Assembly: GCA_051881315.1 (NCBI GenBank)
Contig: JBJEPQ010000063.1
Coordinates: 1-64,000 of the forward strand
DNA: 64,000 nt
Source: CAG-488 sp051881315
GTDB lineage: Bacteria > Bacillota > Clostridia > Oscillospirales > Acutalibacteraceae
Reading direction: 5' to 3'
Part shown: piece by piece, positions 1 to 9,499 of the stretch
How positions within the stretch are numbered: position 1 is the stretch's first letter
Layout: each line of letters starts with the position of its first letter
Notes under the pieces: model-generated
Database searches by the model: none
What the model was told of the DNA's origin: nothing
The model's input: the letters and a program-made list of their open reading frames with translations, nothing else
Position numbers and translations under genes: made by a program

Positions 1-46
1 ATCACCGCCTGACGGCGGAGCTTCCCCTCAAGGGGAAGCCTTGGCA
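1..46. repeat. Partial copy of dispersed palindromic repeat (family A)
   Basis: The stretch carries the palindrome CTTCCCCTCAAGGGGAAG preceded by a CCGCC/GGCGG hairpin. The same pieces recur at 86-228, 9395-9437 and 9660-9802. It lies downstream of the glycogen phosphorylase gene and has no coding potential. The copy may continue to the left of the window. Confidence 0.75.
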
Positions 47-85
47 AGTTTGTGCATACATTTCTAAAATCTACCGTCTTTTTCA

Positions 86-228
86 GCCTTCCCCTTGAGG
101 GGAAGGTGCCGAGGGACGAGGCGGATGAGGTGTAAAAAGCTGAAAACAAAGAAGAAATATAATGTCATCAGACTTGCTCCACCTCATCACCGCCTAACGG
201 CGGAGCTTCCCCTCAAGGGGAAGCCTTG
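86..228. repeat. Compound family A repeat, inverted copy of 9660-9802
   Basis: About 143 bp with an 18-base CTTCCCCT/AGGGGAAG palindrome at each end, inner arms containing CACCTCATC and GAGGCGGATGAGGTG motifs, and an AT-rich centre. Read in reverse complement it aligns with 9660-9802 almost base for base in the arms, while the central ~30 bases differ. This looks like a small non-autonomous mobile or REP/BIME-like element. No terminal target duplication was identified. Confidence 0.8.
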
Positions 229-242
229 CATATTAAACAAAT

Positions 243-268
243 AACCGGCTGTCGTGCGACAGCCGGTT
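243..268 (-). terminator. Rho-independent terminator of glgP
   Basis: A perfect 12-bp inverted repeat (243-254 with 257-268, AACCGGCTGTCG arms) lies 11 bases beyond the glgP stop codon. On the minus strand it is followed by a T-rich tract. A T-run on the other side would let it work from the plus strand too. Confidence 0.85.
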
Positions 269-279
269 GCTGTTTTTTC

Positions 280-2688
280 TTATTTTCTGAGCGGCTTTGT
301 GTGCCAGATATCACGGGCATACTCGTTGATCGCTCTGTCGCAGGCGAAGCGTCCGGCTCCTGCGATATTCATAAGCGACATTCTGTTCCATGTGTCCCTG
401 TCGGCAAAGAGAGCTTCTGCCTTTGCCTGAGCCGCCTTGTAGTCGGCGAAGTCGGCAAGCACCATATAGGGATCGTGGTGGGTGATCGTTCCGCCGATTT
501 CGGGGAAGACCTTGCCGTTAATTCCACCGTTGATGAAGTCAACGACCTTGCGGATATCGGCGTTGTTCTGATAGTAATTCATCGGGTTGTAGCCGACACG
601 CTTCAGCTCGTTCACCTCGTCGGTGCTCATGCCGAAGATGATGATGTTATCGTCGCCGACAGCCTCGTGAATTTCAACGTTTGCACCGTCCATTGTTCCG
701 AGCGTGATTGCTCCGTTTATCATGAGCTTCATATTGCCCGTGCCGCTTGCCTCTGTTCCGGAAAGCGAGATCTGCTCGCTGATATCTGCGGCAGGCATAA
801 GATTTTCAGCCATGGTGACGTTGTAGTCCTCAAGATAAACGACCTTGAGACGTCCTCTGACGTCGGGATCGTTGTTGATAAGCTCCGCAAGAGAACAGAT
901 GAAGCTGATAATCTTCTTTGCCATAAAGTAGCCGGGGGCAGCCTTTGCGGCGAAAATATAAGTGTGCGGAGCGAAATCTCCGTCGGGATTTTCCTTGATC
1001 GCAAGATATTTTGAAAGAATGTGGAATGCGTTGAGGTGCTGACGCTTGTATTCGTGAAGTCTCTTGACCTGAACGTCAAAGATCGAGTTGGGATCAAGGT
1101 CGATGCCGTTGGACTTCTTGACAAGTGCGGCAAGTCTTTCCTTGTTGCGGAGCTTGATCTCCTCAAGGTTTTTGAGCACCTGAGCGTCATCGGCGTATGC
1201 CTTGAACTTTTCCAGTTTACTTCCGTCATAGACAAAGCCGTTGCCGATAAGCTCGGTCAGAAGCTTTGTCAGCTCGGGATTGGACTGACAGAGCCAGCGG
1301 CGGTGAGCAATACCGTTGGTAACGTTTGTGAATTTATCGGGAGTGAGCGAATAGAAATCCTTGAAAACGCTCTCTTTGAGTATCTCTGAGTGGAGAGCCG
1401 AAACGCCGTTGACGCAGTGGGAGCCTGCAACGGACAGATTTGCCATTCTGACAACTCCGTTTGATATGATCGCCATACGCTCGACCTTGCCTGCGTCACC
1501 CGTTGAGTTCCAGACATAGCTGCGGAAGCGGTTGTCGATCTCCTTGGTGATCTCGTAAATTCTGGGAAGAAGACGTCTGAAAAGATCCTCGGGCCAGCAC
1601 TCAAGAGCCTCGGCCATAACGGTGTGGTTGGTGTATGCAACGGTGTCGGTGACGATCTTCCATGCCTCGTCCCAGCCGTAGCCGCAGTCGTCAAGGAGAA
1701 TTCTCATAAGCTCGGGAATGACAAGGGAGGGATGAGTGTCGTTGATGTGCATTGCGATCTTGTCCGCAAGATTTTCAACCGTACCGTAAATTCTCAGGTG
1801 GTTGTTGATAATGTCCTGAACAGAAGCGGAAACAAGGAAATACTGCTGACGAAGTCTGAGACTCTTGCCCTCGGGGTGATTGTCGGAGGGATAGAGCACC
1901 TTGCTGATGACCTCAGCCATTGCGTTCTGCTCCATGGCACGCATATAGTCGCCCTGATTGAACATATCCATATCAAGTCCCGGAGCTTTTGCACTCCAAA
2001 GACGGAGCACGCTGATGCCCTTGCCGTCCTTGCCCGAAACATACATATCGTAGGGAACAGCCTTTACCGTGTTGCAGTCACGCAGCTCAACGTGGTGATA
2101 CTGATTGTCCCAGCTTTCGTCAACCCAGCCTTCAAAATTGATGTCAACAGCCTCCTCCTCGTGAGGAACAAGCCATACGTCACCGCCGGGGAGCCAGAAA
2201 TCGGGCAGCTCGGTCTGCCAGCCGTCAACGAGCTTCTGCTTGAAAATGCCGTATTCGTAAAGTATGGAATAGCCCTTCGCAAAATATCCCTGACTTGCAA
2301 GTCCGTCAAGGTAGCAGGCGGCAAGTCTGCCCAGACCGCCGTTGCCCAGACCTGCGTCAGGCTCGCAGTCATAGAGCTTTTCGAGCTTGATGCCGAAATC
2401 TTTCAGAGCGGATTCCATCGTTTTTGTCAGGTTGAGATTATAGAGGTTATTCTTGAGGGAACGTCCCATCAAAAATTCCATGCAAAGGTAGTAGATCTTT
2501 TTTGAGTCGGCTTTTTTCGCCTCGTTGTGAAATTCCTTTCTGCCCTGCATCATCATATCACGCAGGATGAGCGCAACCGACTTGTAGTAATGCTCATAGG
2601 TAGCTTCTTCGGGTGAAACGCCGTAGAAATGGGAAAGCTTATTAACGATAAGCTCCTTTGCTTCCTTTTTGGTAAGTTTATAATTCAT
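280..2688 (-). CDS. glgP: Glycogen/starch/maltodextrin phosphorylase
   Basis: This 802-residue protein matches the usual 750-850 residue length of GT35 phosphorylases, which cleave alpha-1,4-glucans with phosphate to give glucose 1-phosphate using pyridoxal phosphate. The N-terminal third has NGGLGRLAACYLDGLAS, and the PLP site EASGTGNMKLMINGA lies near residue 645. The enzyme is cytosolic; no signal peptide is present. The ATG at 2688 is preceded by AGGAGG at good spacing. The gene stands alone, with its own terminator and an AT-rich upstream region, so it is probably monocistronic. Whether it prefers glycogen or maltodextrin cannot be told from the sequence; glgP is the family default. Confidence 0.95.
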   Translation of the reverse strand: MNYKLTKKEAKELIVNKLSHFYGVSPEEATYEHYYKSVALILRDMMMQGRKEFHNEAKKADSKKIYYLCMEFLMGRSLKNNLYNLNLTKTMESALKDFGIKLEKLYDCEPDAGLGNGGLGRLAACYLDGLASQGYFAKGYSILYEYGIFKQKLVDGWQTELPDFWLPGGDVWLVPHEEEAVDINFEGWVDESWDNQYHHVELRDCNTVKAVPYDMYVSGKDGKGISVLRLWSAKAPGLDMDMFNQGDYMRAMEQNAMAEVISKVLYPSDNHPEGKSLRLRQQYFLVSASVQDIINNHLRIYGTVENLADKIAMHINDTHPSLVIPELMRILLDDCGYGWDEAWKIVTDTVAYTNHTVMAEALECWPEDLFRRLLPRIYEITKEIDNRFRSYVWNSTGDAGKVERMAIISNGVVRMANLSVAGSHCVNGVSALHSEILKESVFKDFYSLTPDKFTNVTNGIAHRRWLCQSNPELTKLLTELIGNGFVYDGSKLEKFKAYADDAQVLKNLEEIKLRNKERLAALVKKSNGIDLDPNSIFDVQVKRLHEYKRQHLNAFHILSKYLAIKENPDGDFAPHTYIFAAKAAPGYFMAKKIISFICSLAELINNDPDVRGRLKVVYLEDYNVTMAENLMPAADISEQISLSGTEASGTGNMKLMINGAITLGTMDGANVEIHEAVGDDNIIIFGMSTDEVNELKRVGYNPMNYYQNNADIRKVVDFINGGINGKVFPEIGGTITHHDPYMVLADFADYKAAQAKAEALFADRDTWNRMSLMNIAGAGRFACDRAINEYARDIWHTKPLRK

Positions 2689-3031
2689 AAAAAGCCTCCT
2701 GAATGCTTATTTACCTGAGTTTATTTTATACCATTTTTAAAAAAAATACAACACCTTATTTAGGATTGCTTATACGAATTTTTTGACCGAAATTTATGTA
2801 CTTAAACGAAAAATTAACAATAATTTTCTAAAAGAAAAATATAAATATAAAAAATAAACAAAATAATCCGTTCTACGCCAATACAGCGAAGAAGATTATG
2901 AGCTAAGAAAAAATTTTATTTGACAAAAAAATACGCAAAAACTCTTTATTAGAAAAGAATTTTATAGTATAATAACCTTATAATCTTAATATTTGCGGAT
3001 ATATACGCAATTATTCTGCGGAGGTATGGTT
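2689..3031. other. AT-rich divergent intergenic region
   Basis: This is 343 bases between divergent glgP and zapA with no coding potential. On the minus strand an extended -10 (TGG-TATAAA, 2725-2733) with a weak TTGTAT-like -35 near 2746-2751 probably serves glgP. On the plus strand TATAAT at 2968-2973 probably serves zapA, with a poor -35 (TTTATT, 2945-2950). No operator or riboswitch fold was recognised. Confidence 0.4.
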
Positions 3032-3391
3032 ATGGGAAAAAACAAAGTCAGACTCACTATCGGAGGATTGGATTACTATATTACGACCGATGAGGATGTC
3101 GCATATATGAAAAATCTCGGTGAGGATCTTGACGACGAGATAACCGCTCTGATACACGATCATCCGAGACTTTCTCAGGTTCAGGCGGCGGTGCTCAGTG
3201 CCCTTGACTATGCCGACAGGCTCAAGCAGGCGGAAAAATCGAGCGAATTTTTGAAATCACAGATTCAGATGTATATGGAGGACGCCGCAAAGGCAAAGAC
3301 CGAAGCTGAAATGGCTCGCCGCGAAGCTGAGCGTATGACGAGGGATCTCAGAAGTATCCGCAGATCGCTTGAAGAAAAGGAAATGTTATGA
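3032..3391 (+). CDS. zapA: Cell division protein ZapA-like
   Basis: This 119-residue protein has the ZapA layout: an N-terminal beta-rich globular part (KVRLTIGGLDYYITTDED, then EITALIHDHPRLS near residue 40) and a long charged C-terminal helix predicted to form a coiled coil (about 60-119). ZapA crosslinks FtsZ filaments at the division site. The ATG at 3032 is chosen because GGAGG at 3020-3024 sits 7 bases upstream; the ATG at 3026 would leave a spacing of 1. Its stop overlaps the next gene by four bases (ATGA), so the two are translationally coupled. A zapA-U32 pair is common in Clostridia. The product is somewhat longer than Proteobacterial ZapA because of the C-terminal helix. Confidence 0.85.
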   Translation: MGKNKVRLTIGGLDYYITTDEDVAYMKNLGEDLDDEITALIHDHPRLSQVQAAVLSALDYADRLKQAEKSSEFLKSQIQMYMEDAAKAKTEAEMARREAERMTRDLRSIRRSLEEKEML

Positions 3392-5415
3392 TAAAGCCTG
3401 AAATACTTGCGCCTGCCGGCTCGCCGGAGGCGCTTATTGCCGCCGTCAGAAGCGGAGCGGACGCCGTTTATCTTGGGATAAAGGGCTTCAACGCTCGGCG
3501 CAGTGCGGAAAATTTTGACTCGGAACAGCTCAGGGAAGCTGTTTCTTACTGTCATAAGCACAATGTAAAAGTTCATCTGACTCTGAACACGCTTGTTTCG
3601 GACGGCGAGCTTGAAAGAGCGCAGGAGGCGATAAAGCTTGCCTGCGAGGTCGGAGTTGACGCTGTAATCGTGCAGGATATCGGAATGGCCGAGCTTATCC
3701 GCAAAACCGCTCCCGATATGCCGCTCCATGCCTCAACTCAGATGTCCGTTCAGACAGCGGCAGGGTTGAAAAAGCTGAAAAAACTCGGCTTCACCCGTGC
3801 CGTTCTTCCCCGTGAATTGTCAAAGCCGGAGATTAAAAAGCTCTGTGAGAATTCACCGATCGAGCTTGAATGTTTTGTCCACGGTGCGCTGTGTATGTGC
3901 GTTTCGGGACAATGTCTTTTCAGCGCAGTTCTCGGCTCACGAAGCGGAAACAGAGGAGCCTGCGCCCAGCCGTGCCGACTGCCGTTCGGTGCGGAAAACG
4001 GAACGGGACACGATCTCAGCCTGAAAGATCTTTCGCTGATAGATTATATCGGAGAAATGGCGGAAATGGGTGTCTGCTCGTTCAAGATAGAGGGCAGAAT
4101 GAAACGTCCCGAATACGTTGCCGCCGCAGTTAAAGCGTGCCGAAACAGCGTTGACGGAATAAGGGATAGCGAGCTTCGTGACGATCTGCGTTCGGTTTTC
4201 TCCCGTTCGGGTTTCACGGACGGTTATTACAGCGGCAATTTGGGTGTTGATATGTTCGGTATTCGCCGCAAGGACGATGTCACGGCGGCTTCGGGAGTGC
4301 TGAAAAAGCTCCAGAAGCTCTATGAGAAAGAAAAAGCCGACACAGAAATTGATTTTGCGTTTACGGCTGTCAGGGGTGAACCGATATCCCTTGCCGCCCG
4401 TGCAGGAAATAAAAATGCCTTTGCCGAGGGTGAAATGCCGCAGGAGGCTTTGAACAAGGCGACAACTGCGGAGTCGGCAGAAGCTCAGCTCAGGAAAGTC
4501 GGCGGCACAAGATTTGTCTGCCGTGATGTTGATATCGAGCTCGACGACGGTTTGTTTGTTCCCGTTTCCGAGATCAACAGACTGCGCCGTGAGGTCATAG
4601 AAAAACTTGATGAAGTTCATATCGGGACAAAGAGCTTTACTCCCGAATTTGTTAAAATCAAGCCTCACGTTTCAAGTAAAAAACGGCTGATATGCCGCTT
4701 TGCCGACATTGATAATATTCCCGAAAACTGGGATTATATCGAACAGGTGATAGTTCCGCTCGGCGAGGAAAGAAAAGTAAAAAAATCCTTGCGTGTGAGC
4801 GTCGAAGTGCCGAGAGGAATTTTTTCCTCCGATGAAAAAATCCTTGAACAGCTCAGAAATGCAAAGGATTTCGGAATAACGGAAGCGTGGGCAGGTACGC
4901 TTGACGGAATTGCCCTGATACAAAAGGCAGATATGAAAGCGAACGCCTTTGTCGGCTCTAATGTTTTCAATTCTCTGACGGTAAAAGCTCTCGAAAATAT
5001 GGGAGTGAACAGGATATTACTTTCGCCCGAGCTTACGCTCTCACAGGCTCAGGCGATCGGCGGAGAAGCGGATAGAGGAATTTTTGCATACGGCAGACTG
5101 CCGCTGATGCTGACGAGAAACTGTCCGCAGAAAAACGGCAAGACATGTGCCGAGTGTAACCGCACAGGCAGGCTGACCGACCGCAGGGGAATTGAATTCC
5201 CGATCGACTGCCATACGGGATGTTCGGAGATACTCAACAGCGTGCCCGTCTATATGGCCGACAGGCTCGGAGAGATAAGAAATATGGATTTTCTTCTCCT
5301 GTATTTCACAGACGAGAGCAAGGAAAAAACCGCTCTTGTCATTCAGGACTATATCGGGGGCGGCAAACCGAAAGGCGAATTTACGAGAGGGCTTCTATAC
5401 AGGGGTGTTGAATAA
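3388..5415 (+). CDS. Peptidase U32 family protein with C-terminal DUF3656-like region
   Basis: A 675-residue U32 family protein. The N-terminal ~250 residues hold EILAPAGSPEALIAAVRSGADAV and the family signature ECFVHGALCMCVSGQC followed by SGNRGACAQPCR. Conserved cysteines (also CPQKNGKTCAEC near residue 580) suggest an Fe-S cluster. The C-terminal half is the long U32/DUF3656-type extension. Characterised relatives (RlhA, TrhP) act in hydroxylation of 23S rRNA or tRNA rather than proteolysis, so an RNA-modification role is more likely than peptidase activity. That is family inference. It overlaps zapA by 4 bases and is followed by a strong terminator. Confidence 0.85.
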   Translation: MIKPEILAPAGSPEALIAAVRSGADAVYLGIKGFNARRSAENFDSEQLREAVSYCHKHNVKVHLTLNTLVSDGELERAQEAIKLACEVGVDAVIVQDIGMAELIRKTAPDMPLHASTQMSVQTAAGLKKLKKLGFTRAVLPRELSKPEIKKLCENSPIELECFVHGALCMCVSGQCLFSAVLGSRSGNRGACAQPCRLPFGAENGTGHDLSLKDLSLIDYIGEMAEMGVCSFKIEGRMKRPEYVAAAVKACRNSVDGIRDSELRDDLRSVFSRSGFTDGYYSGNLGVDMFGIRRKDDVTAASGVLKKLQKLYEKEKADTEIDFAFTAVRGEPISLAARAGNKNAFAEGEMPQEALNKATTAESAEAQLRKVGGTRFVCRDVDIELDDGLFVPVSEINRLRREVIEKLDEVHIGTKSFTPEFVKIKPHVSSKKRLICRFADIDNIPENWDYIEQVIVPLGEERKVKKSLRVSVEVPRGIFSSDEKILEQLRNAKDFGITEAWAGTLDGIALIQKADMKANAFVGSNVFNSLTVKALENMGVNRILLSPELTLSQAQAIGGEADRGIFAYGRLPLMLTRNCPQKNGKTCAECNRTGRLTDRRGIEFPIDCHTGCSEILNSVPVYMADRLGEIRNMDFLLLYFTDESKEKTALVIQDYIGGGKPKGEFTRGLLYRGVE

Positions 5416-5462
5416 AACAAGTCTCAGGAATTTTGAATTTAATTCCTGAGGCTTGTTTGTTT
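5415..5462. terminator. Bidirectional terminator between U32 gene and AI-2E permease gene
   Basis: An 18-bp stem (5415-5432 with 5441-5458, one T-G wobble) with loop TTGAATTT is followed by a T-rich tract on the plus strand and preceded by A-rich sequence that gives a U-tract on the minus strand. It separates two convergent genes. Confidence 0.85.
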
Positions 5463-5467
5463 ATTTA

Positions 5468-6700
5468 TTATTTCTTCTTCTTGTTAAATATTGACGGCTT
5501 ACGTATTTTTATTTTCGGTTCGGAGGAAACCTCCCCCTCGAAAGCGTCGCTCTTTTTCCAGATATGGACAACGCCCTCATCGTTGAGCAGTTTGATAATG
5601 ATAATGAGAATAGGCAAGAGGAAAATTCCGAGGAAGCCGAAAAGCTGAGAGCCGATATACATGCCCATCAATGTGACGAAAGGCGGCAGATCGACCGTTC
5701 CTCCGACGATTTTCGGCTCTATAATCTGTCTGACAACATATATCACAGCATAGATAATTAACAGACCTATTCCGAGTCCGATTTTGCCCGTGATAAGGCT
5801 GTAAATACACCAGGGAACCATGAATGTTCCTGTGCCGATAACAGGAAGAATGTCAAGCACGGCGATTATCAATGAAAGCGCAAGGATATTGCCGTCCTTG
5901 TAAATGCCGATCAGCGACAGAATATTCAGTCCGATGAAAATCTCCGTTCCCGTGATGCAGATGATAAGCGCATAGGATTTTATGAGCTTTGCCAGCGAGG
6001 TCAGGACGATTCTCTTGGTTGCGGAGAGCTTTTCCTCGTTTTCGGGCGAAAGCTGACCTTTGATAAATTTTACCACTCTGTCATAATCAACCGCCATAAA
6101 GCACGAAGAAATAATTGCGATCATCACGGCAACAAATACGGAGGGTATCTGTTTTGCTGTGCTCCAGATTCCGCTCAGCGGAGTGGATAAGCTTGAAAGA
6201 CTGAATTTTTCGCCGCTTGAAGCCTTATCCATTATAAGGCTTGCAATTTCTGTTGCGCTCTTCTCTTTCAGTGCGTCAAAGAAAGGTACAGTTGATTTTG
6301 CGGCTCTTGCTTCCATTCCGTCGGGAAGAAAACGTATCACGTTGAGAACCCATGTCTTGACATTTTCAATCAAGGTCGGTATATCGGAAAGCTTTTCCTG
6401 AATAAAAGCTATCATGCTTTTTATTCCGTCAACGCATTTTACTCCGATAAAAGAGATCAGCGCCGCAATGATAAGGTACAAAAGCAGGACAAGGATTGTT
6501 GTTGTGAGACCTTTTTTTATCTTTGTTTTTCTTGTGATAAAATTTGTCGGCTTCTGAACGATGACTGCGATAAAGAAAGCGAACAGAAACGGCGCAAACA
6601 TTGAAAAGCAGTATTTCAGAAATAAATAAGCCAGTCCGAGTACAATGGCATAGTAGATTATGTTGATAATTCTCTTACGTCGGAATTCGGCTTTATCCAT
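5468..6700 (-). CDS. AI-2E family (PerM-like) permease
   Basis: A 410-residue integral membrane protein with about eight hydrophobic segments: two at residues 13-45, one at 65-90, then a long soluble loop (~90-190), and clustered helices from 190 to 385. The segments rich in GLGIGLLIIYAVIYVVRQIIEP and PPFVTLMGMYIGSQLFG are typical of the AI-2E/PerM exporter family. Members export AI-2, or in some species cations; the substrate here is unknown. The C-terminus is basic. The ATG at 6700 has a GGGAG-type ribosome site. The gene is monocistronic, convergent with the U32 gene. Confidence 0.85.
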   Translation of the reverse strand: MDKAEFRRKRIINIIYYAIVLGLAYLFLKYCFSMFAPFLFAFFIAVIVQKPTNFITRKTKIKKGLTTTILVLLLYLIIAALISFIGVKCVDGIKSMIAFIQEKLSDIPTLIENVKTWVLNVIRFLPDGMEARAAKSTVPFFDALKEKSATEIASLIMDKASSGEKFSLSSLSTPLSGIWSTAKQIPSVFVAVMIAIISSCFMAVDYDRVVKFIKGQLSPENEEKLSATKRIVLTSLAKLIKSYALIICITGTEIFIGLNILSLIGIYKDGNILALSLIIAVLDILPVIGTGTFMVPWCIYSLITGKIGLGIGLLIIYAVIYVVRQIIEPKIVGGTVDLPPFVTLMGMYIGSQLFGFLGIFLLPILIIIIKLLNDEGVVHIWKKSDAFEGEVSSEPKIKIRKPSIFNKKKK

Positions 6701-6749
6701 AGTATTTTCACTCCCAAAAAAGATTAACTCTATTCTTATTATTGAATAT

Positions 6750-6758
6750 ATTATACCA
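6750..6758 (-). promoter_or_regulatory. Probable promoter of AI-2E permease gene (extended -10)
   Basis: On the minus strand TGG-TATAAT forms an extended -10 element. The -35 region is weak (TTGCAT at a 15-base spacing), as often seen with extended -10 promoters. Confidence 0.5.
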
Positions 6759-6888
6759 TAAAAGATAATAATGCAAATAAAAAATGAAAAAATTTAAAAA
6801 AACACTTTATTATTTCTTCATTATATGATAAACTAAAGCGATATATTGAGATTCTGTTGCTCAAATGAATAACAGGGAGTTGAAAACA

Positions 6889-8121
6889 ATGGACATAGCT
6901 GTTTTAGGCTACGGCGTCGTCGGATCCGGTGTTGCTGAGGTTATTTCCCTCAACGGGGATAAAATCTCAGATAAGGTCGGCGGAGAGAGAATAAACGTCA
7001 AGTACATTCTCGATCTCAGAAAATTTCCGGGCGACAAAAACGAAGACAAGATAATTGATGATTTCAATATTATCCTCAATGACGGCGATGTTAAGATCGT
7101 TGCCGAGGCAATGGGCGGACTTCATCCTGCTTTTGAATTCGTATCCTCCTGCCTCAAGGCAGGCAAATCTGTTGTCACCTCAAACAAGGAGCTTGTCGCC
7201 GAAAAGGGCGATATCCTGCTTGAGACGGCAAAGGAAAACAATGTTAATTTTATGTTCGAGGCGAGTGTAGGCGGCGGTATCCCCGTTCTTCGTCCGATCG
7301 TTCAGTGCCTTGCCGGCAACGATATCGACGAGGTTGCGGGAATTCTCAACGGTACAACAAATTTCATTCTTTCAAAGATGATCTTTGATTCGATGAGCTT
7401 TGAGGACGCTTTGAAGCTTGCTCAGGAAAAGGGCTATGCCGAGAAGGATCCCACAGCCGATATCGAGGGCTTTGACGCCTGCCGCAAGATCTGTATTCTT
7501 GCCGCACTCTGCTTCGGCAGACATGTTTATCCCAAGACGGTTTACACCGAGGGAATTACAAAGATCACCCTTGAGGACGTTGAATATGTCCGCTCGTGGG
7601 GCGGCGTTATCAAGCTCCTCGGCAGGGCTAAGAAGGCGGGCGACAAGATCTCCGCAATGGTTACTCCTGCGCTTGTGAAAAATTCAAGTATTCTTTCGGG
7701 TGTCAACGGTGTTTACAATGCCGTTCTTGTAAGGGGAAATGCGGTCGGCGACGTTGCTTTCTACGGTCAGGGCGCAGGCAAGATGGCTACGGCGAGCGCC
7801 GTGGTCGGCGATATTATCGACTGCGCTCAGAACATCGGCAAAAATAAGGGCATCGGCTGGAACAAGGCGGCGGACGGAGCTGTTATCGACATCAGCGAGA
7901 CAGAAACCGCTCTCTATGTCCGTGCTTCGGGCTGTAAGGACAGCTCACTTGAAAAGGCGAAGGAAATCTTCGGAGATATTACGGTGCTTTCAAGGGACAA
8001 CGCTCCGGAGGATGAGTTTGCGTTCGTTACCCCCGAGGGCAAAGAGGGAACTCTCAGAGAAAAGCTCGAAAAGCTTGACGGAATTGAAATTCTCTCGGTT
8101 ATCAGAACAGTTAATTATTGA
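6889..8121 (+). CDS. hom: Homoserine dehydrogenase
   Basis: Catalyses NAD(P)H-dependent reduction of aspartate semialdehyde to homoserine, the branch to threonine and methionine. The 410-residue protein has the Rossmann motif GYGVVGSG at residues 6-13, the catalytic segment GILNGTTNFILSKM and KDPTADIEGFDA, and a C-terminal ACT-like domain (about 330-410) expected to bind an effector such as threonine. The ATG at 6889 is preceded by AGGGAG with 9 bases spacing; an in-frame ATG at 6865 lacks a ribosome site. Aspartate kinase follows after 19 bases, so the two form an operon supplying aspartate-family amino acids. Confidence 0.95.
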   Translation: MDIAVLGYGVVGSGVAEVISLNGDKISDKVGGERINVKYILDLRKFPGDKNEDKIIDDFNIILNDGDVKIVAEAMGGLHPAFEFVSSCLKAGKSVVTSNKELVAEKGDILLETAKENNVNFMFEASVGGGIPVLRPIVQCLAGNDIDEVAGILNGTTNFILSKMIFDSMSFEDALKLAQEKGYAEKDPTADIEGFDACRKICILAALCFGRHVYPKTVYTEGITKITLEDVEYVRSWGGVIKLLGRAKKAGDKISAMVTPALVKNSSILSGVNGVYNAVLVRGNAVGDVAFYGQGAGKMATASAVVGDIIDCAQNIGKNKGIGWNKAADGAVIDISETETALYVRASGCKDSSLEKAKEIFGDITVLSRDNAPEDEFAFVTPEGKEGTLREKLEKLDGIEILSVIRTVNY

Positions 8122-8140
8122 TAAAGTGGTGAAATAATTT

Positions 8141-9349
8141 ATGGGACTTATTGTTCAGAAATTCGGCGGCAGCTCGGTCGCCAACACAGAGCGTGTCATG
8201 AACGTTGCGAGTATCGTAACCGACACCTACAAGAAGGGAAATGACGTTGTCGTAGTCGTATCCGCACAGGGCGACACAACGGACGACCTCATCGCCAAGG
8301 CAAAGGAGATCAGCTCTCACAATTCAAAGAGAGAGATGGATATGCTTATGGCGGCAGGCGAGCAGATTTCAATCGCCCTGCTTGCAATGGCGATCGAGGA
8401 GCTCGGATGTCCTGCGATATCGCTTCTCGGCTGGCAGGCAGGCTTCCGCACGGATTCCGTATATTCGGCGGCAAGAATTAAAAAGGTTGAAGCCGACAGA
8501 ATAAGAACGGAGCTTGACAACAGAAAGATCGTTGTCGTTGCCGGCTTCCAGGGAATCAACAAGTATCAGGATATGACAACCCTCGGCAGAGGCGGCTCCG
8601 ACACAAGCGCAGTTGCTATTGCGGCGGCTCTCAATGCGGACAGATGCCAGATCTTCACAGATGTTGACGGTGTTTACACCGCCGACCCCCGTAAGGTCAA
8701 GGACGCACGCCGACTTGAAGAAATAACATATGACGAGATGCTTGAGCTTGCAACCCTCGGCGCGCAGGTTCTTAACAACCGTTCGGTTGAAATGGCAAAA
8801 AAATATAATGTTGAGCTTGAAGTTATTTCAAGCCTTAACCCGATTCCGGGAACAATCGTAAAGGAGACCACTAAAATGGAAAAAATGTTAGTAAGAGGCG
8901 TTACAAAGGATAAGGACGTTTCAAGAATTTCAATCGTAGGCGTTGAGGACGTTCCGGGAATTGCATTCAAGATCTTTTCTCAGCTTGCAAAGCACAACAT
9001 AAACGTTGATATCATTCTCCAGTCCGTAGGCCGTGACGGCACAAAGGACATCGCTTTCACAGTCAGCACAGCTAACGAGGAGGAGGCTGTTGAGTGCGTT
9101 AAGGCTCTCCCGTTCATCGGTGATGCAAAGGTAGTCAGCGACAATACTGTTGCCAAGGTTTCCGTAGTCGGCGCAGGTATGGAGACTCACCCCGGCACAG
9201 CTTCAAAGATGTTTGAGGCTCTCTACGGCAAGGGAATCAACATTCAGATGATCTCCACCAGCGAGATTAAAATTTCCGTCCTCATTGACGAGAATGACGC
9301 TGACAAGGCTGTATCTGCCGTTCACGACGCTTTCTTCGGAAACGATTGA
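8141..9349 (+). CDS. lysC: Aspartate kinase
   Basis: Phosphorylates aspartate in the first step towards lysine, threonine and methionine. The 402 residues start with the kinase motif KFGGSSVANTERV, contain GRGGSDTSAVAIAAAL near residue 150 and FTDVDGVYTADPR, and end with two ACT domains (about 262-330 and 335-402). This is the usual layout of a feedback-regulated monofunctional aspartokinase. An in-frame ATG near 8876 with a GGAG upstream could give a separate regulatory ACT polypeptide, as in Bacillus lysC; this is only suggested by sequence. Which end product inhibits it cannot be told. It follows hom closely and is not under the lysine riboswitch seen at 27977. Confidence 0.93.
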   Translation: MGLIVQKFGGSSVANTERVMNVASIVTDTYKKGNDVVVVVSAQGDTTDDLIAKAKEISSHNSKREMDMLMAAGEQISIALLAMAIEELGCPAISLLGWQAGFRTDSVYSAARIKKVEADRIRTELDNRKIVVVAGFQGINKYQDMTTLGRGGSDTSAVAIAAALNADRCQIFTDVDGVYTADPRKVKDARRLEEITYDEMLELATLGAQVLNNRSVEMAKKYNVELEVISSLNPIPGTIVKETTKMEKMLVRGVTKDKDVSRISIVGVEDVPGIAFKIFSQLAKHNINVDIILQSVGRDGTKDIAFTVSTANEEEAVECVKALPFIGDAKVVSDNTVAKVSVVGAGMETHPGTASKMFEALYGKGINIQMISTSEIKISVLIDENDADKAVSAVHDAFFGND

Positions 9350-9394
9350 TGATAGACTTTAGACGATAATGTTTAAAATCTGATGAAACTATAC

Positions 9395-9437
9395 AAGGCT
9401 TCCCCTTGAGGGGAAGCTCCGCCGAAGGCGGCGAATT
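9395..9437. repeat. Partial family A repeat
   Basis: It contains GGCTTCCCCTTGAGGGGAAG followed by CTCCGCCGAAGGCGGCG, matching one arm of the compound element at 9660-9802 and then breaking off at a heptad tract. Confidence 0.75.
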
Positions 9438-9475
9438 AGATTTTAGATTTTAGACATTAGACGTTAGACGATAAA
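9436..9475. repeat. Tandem heptad repeat TTAGAYN
   Basis: Four to five consecutive 7-base units of the form TTAGAYN (TTAGATT, TTAGACA, TTAGACG, TTAGACG) end in GATAAAAT. The same tract and the sequence after it recur at 13199-13275. Confidence 0.75.
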
Positions 9476-9499
9476 ATCTTAAGTTAGCAGAGACCATTT

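Noticed and set aside
226..1389. Long open frames on the plus strand opposite glgP
   Set aside because: They are antisense shadows of a clear phosphorylase gene, with cysteine/valine-rich composition and no ribosome sites.
2920..2925. Perfect TTGACA upstream of zapA
   Set aside because: No -10 element lies 16-18 bases downstream; the nearest TATAAT is 42 bases away, so it is not a complete promoter.
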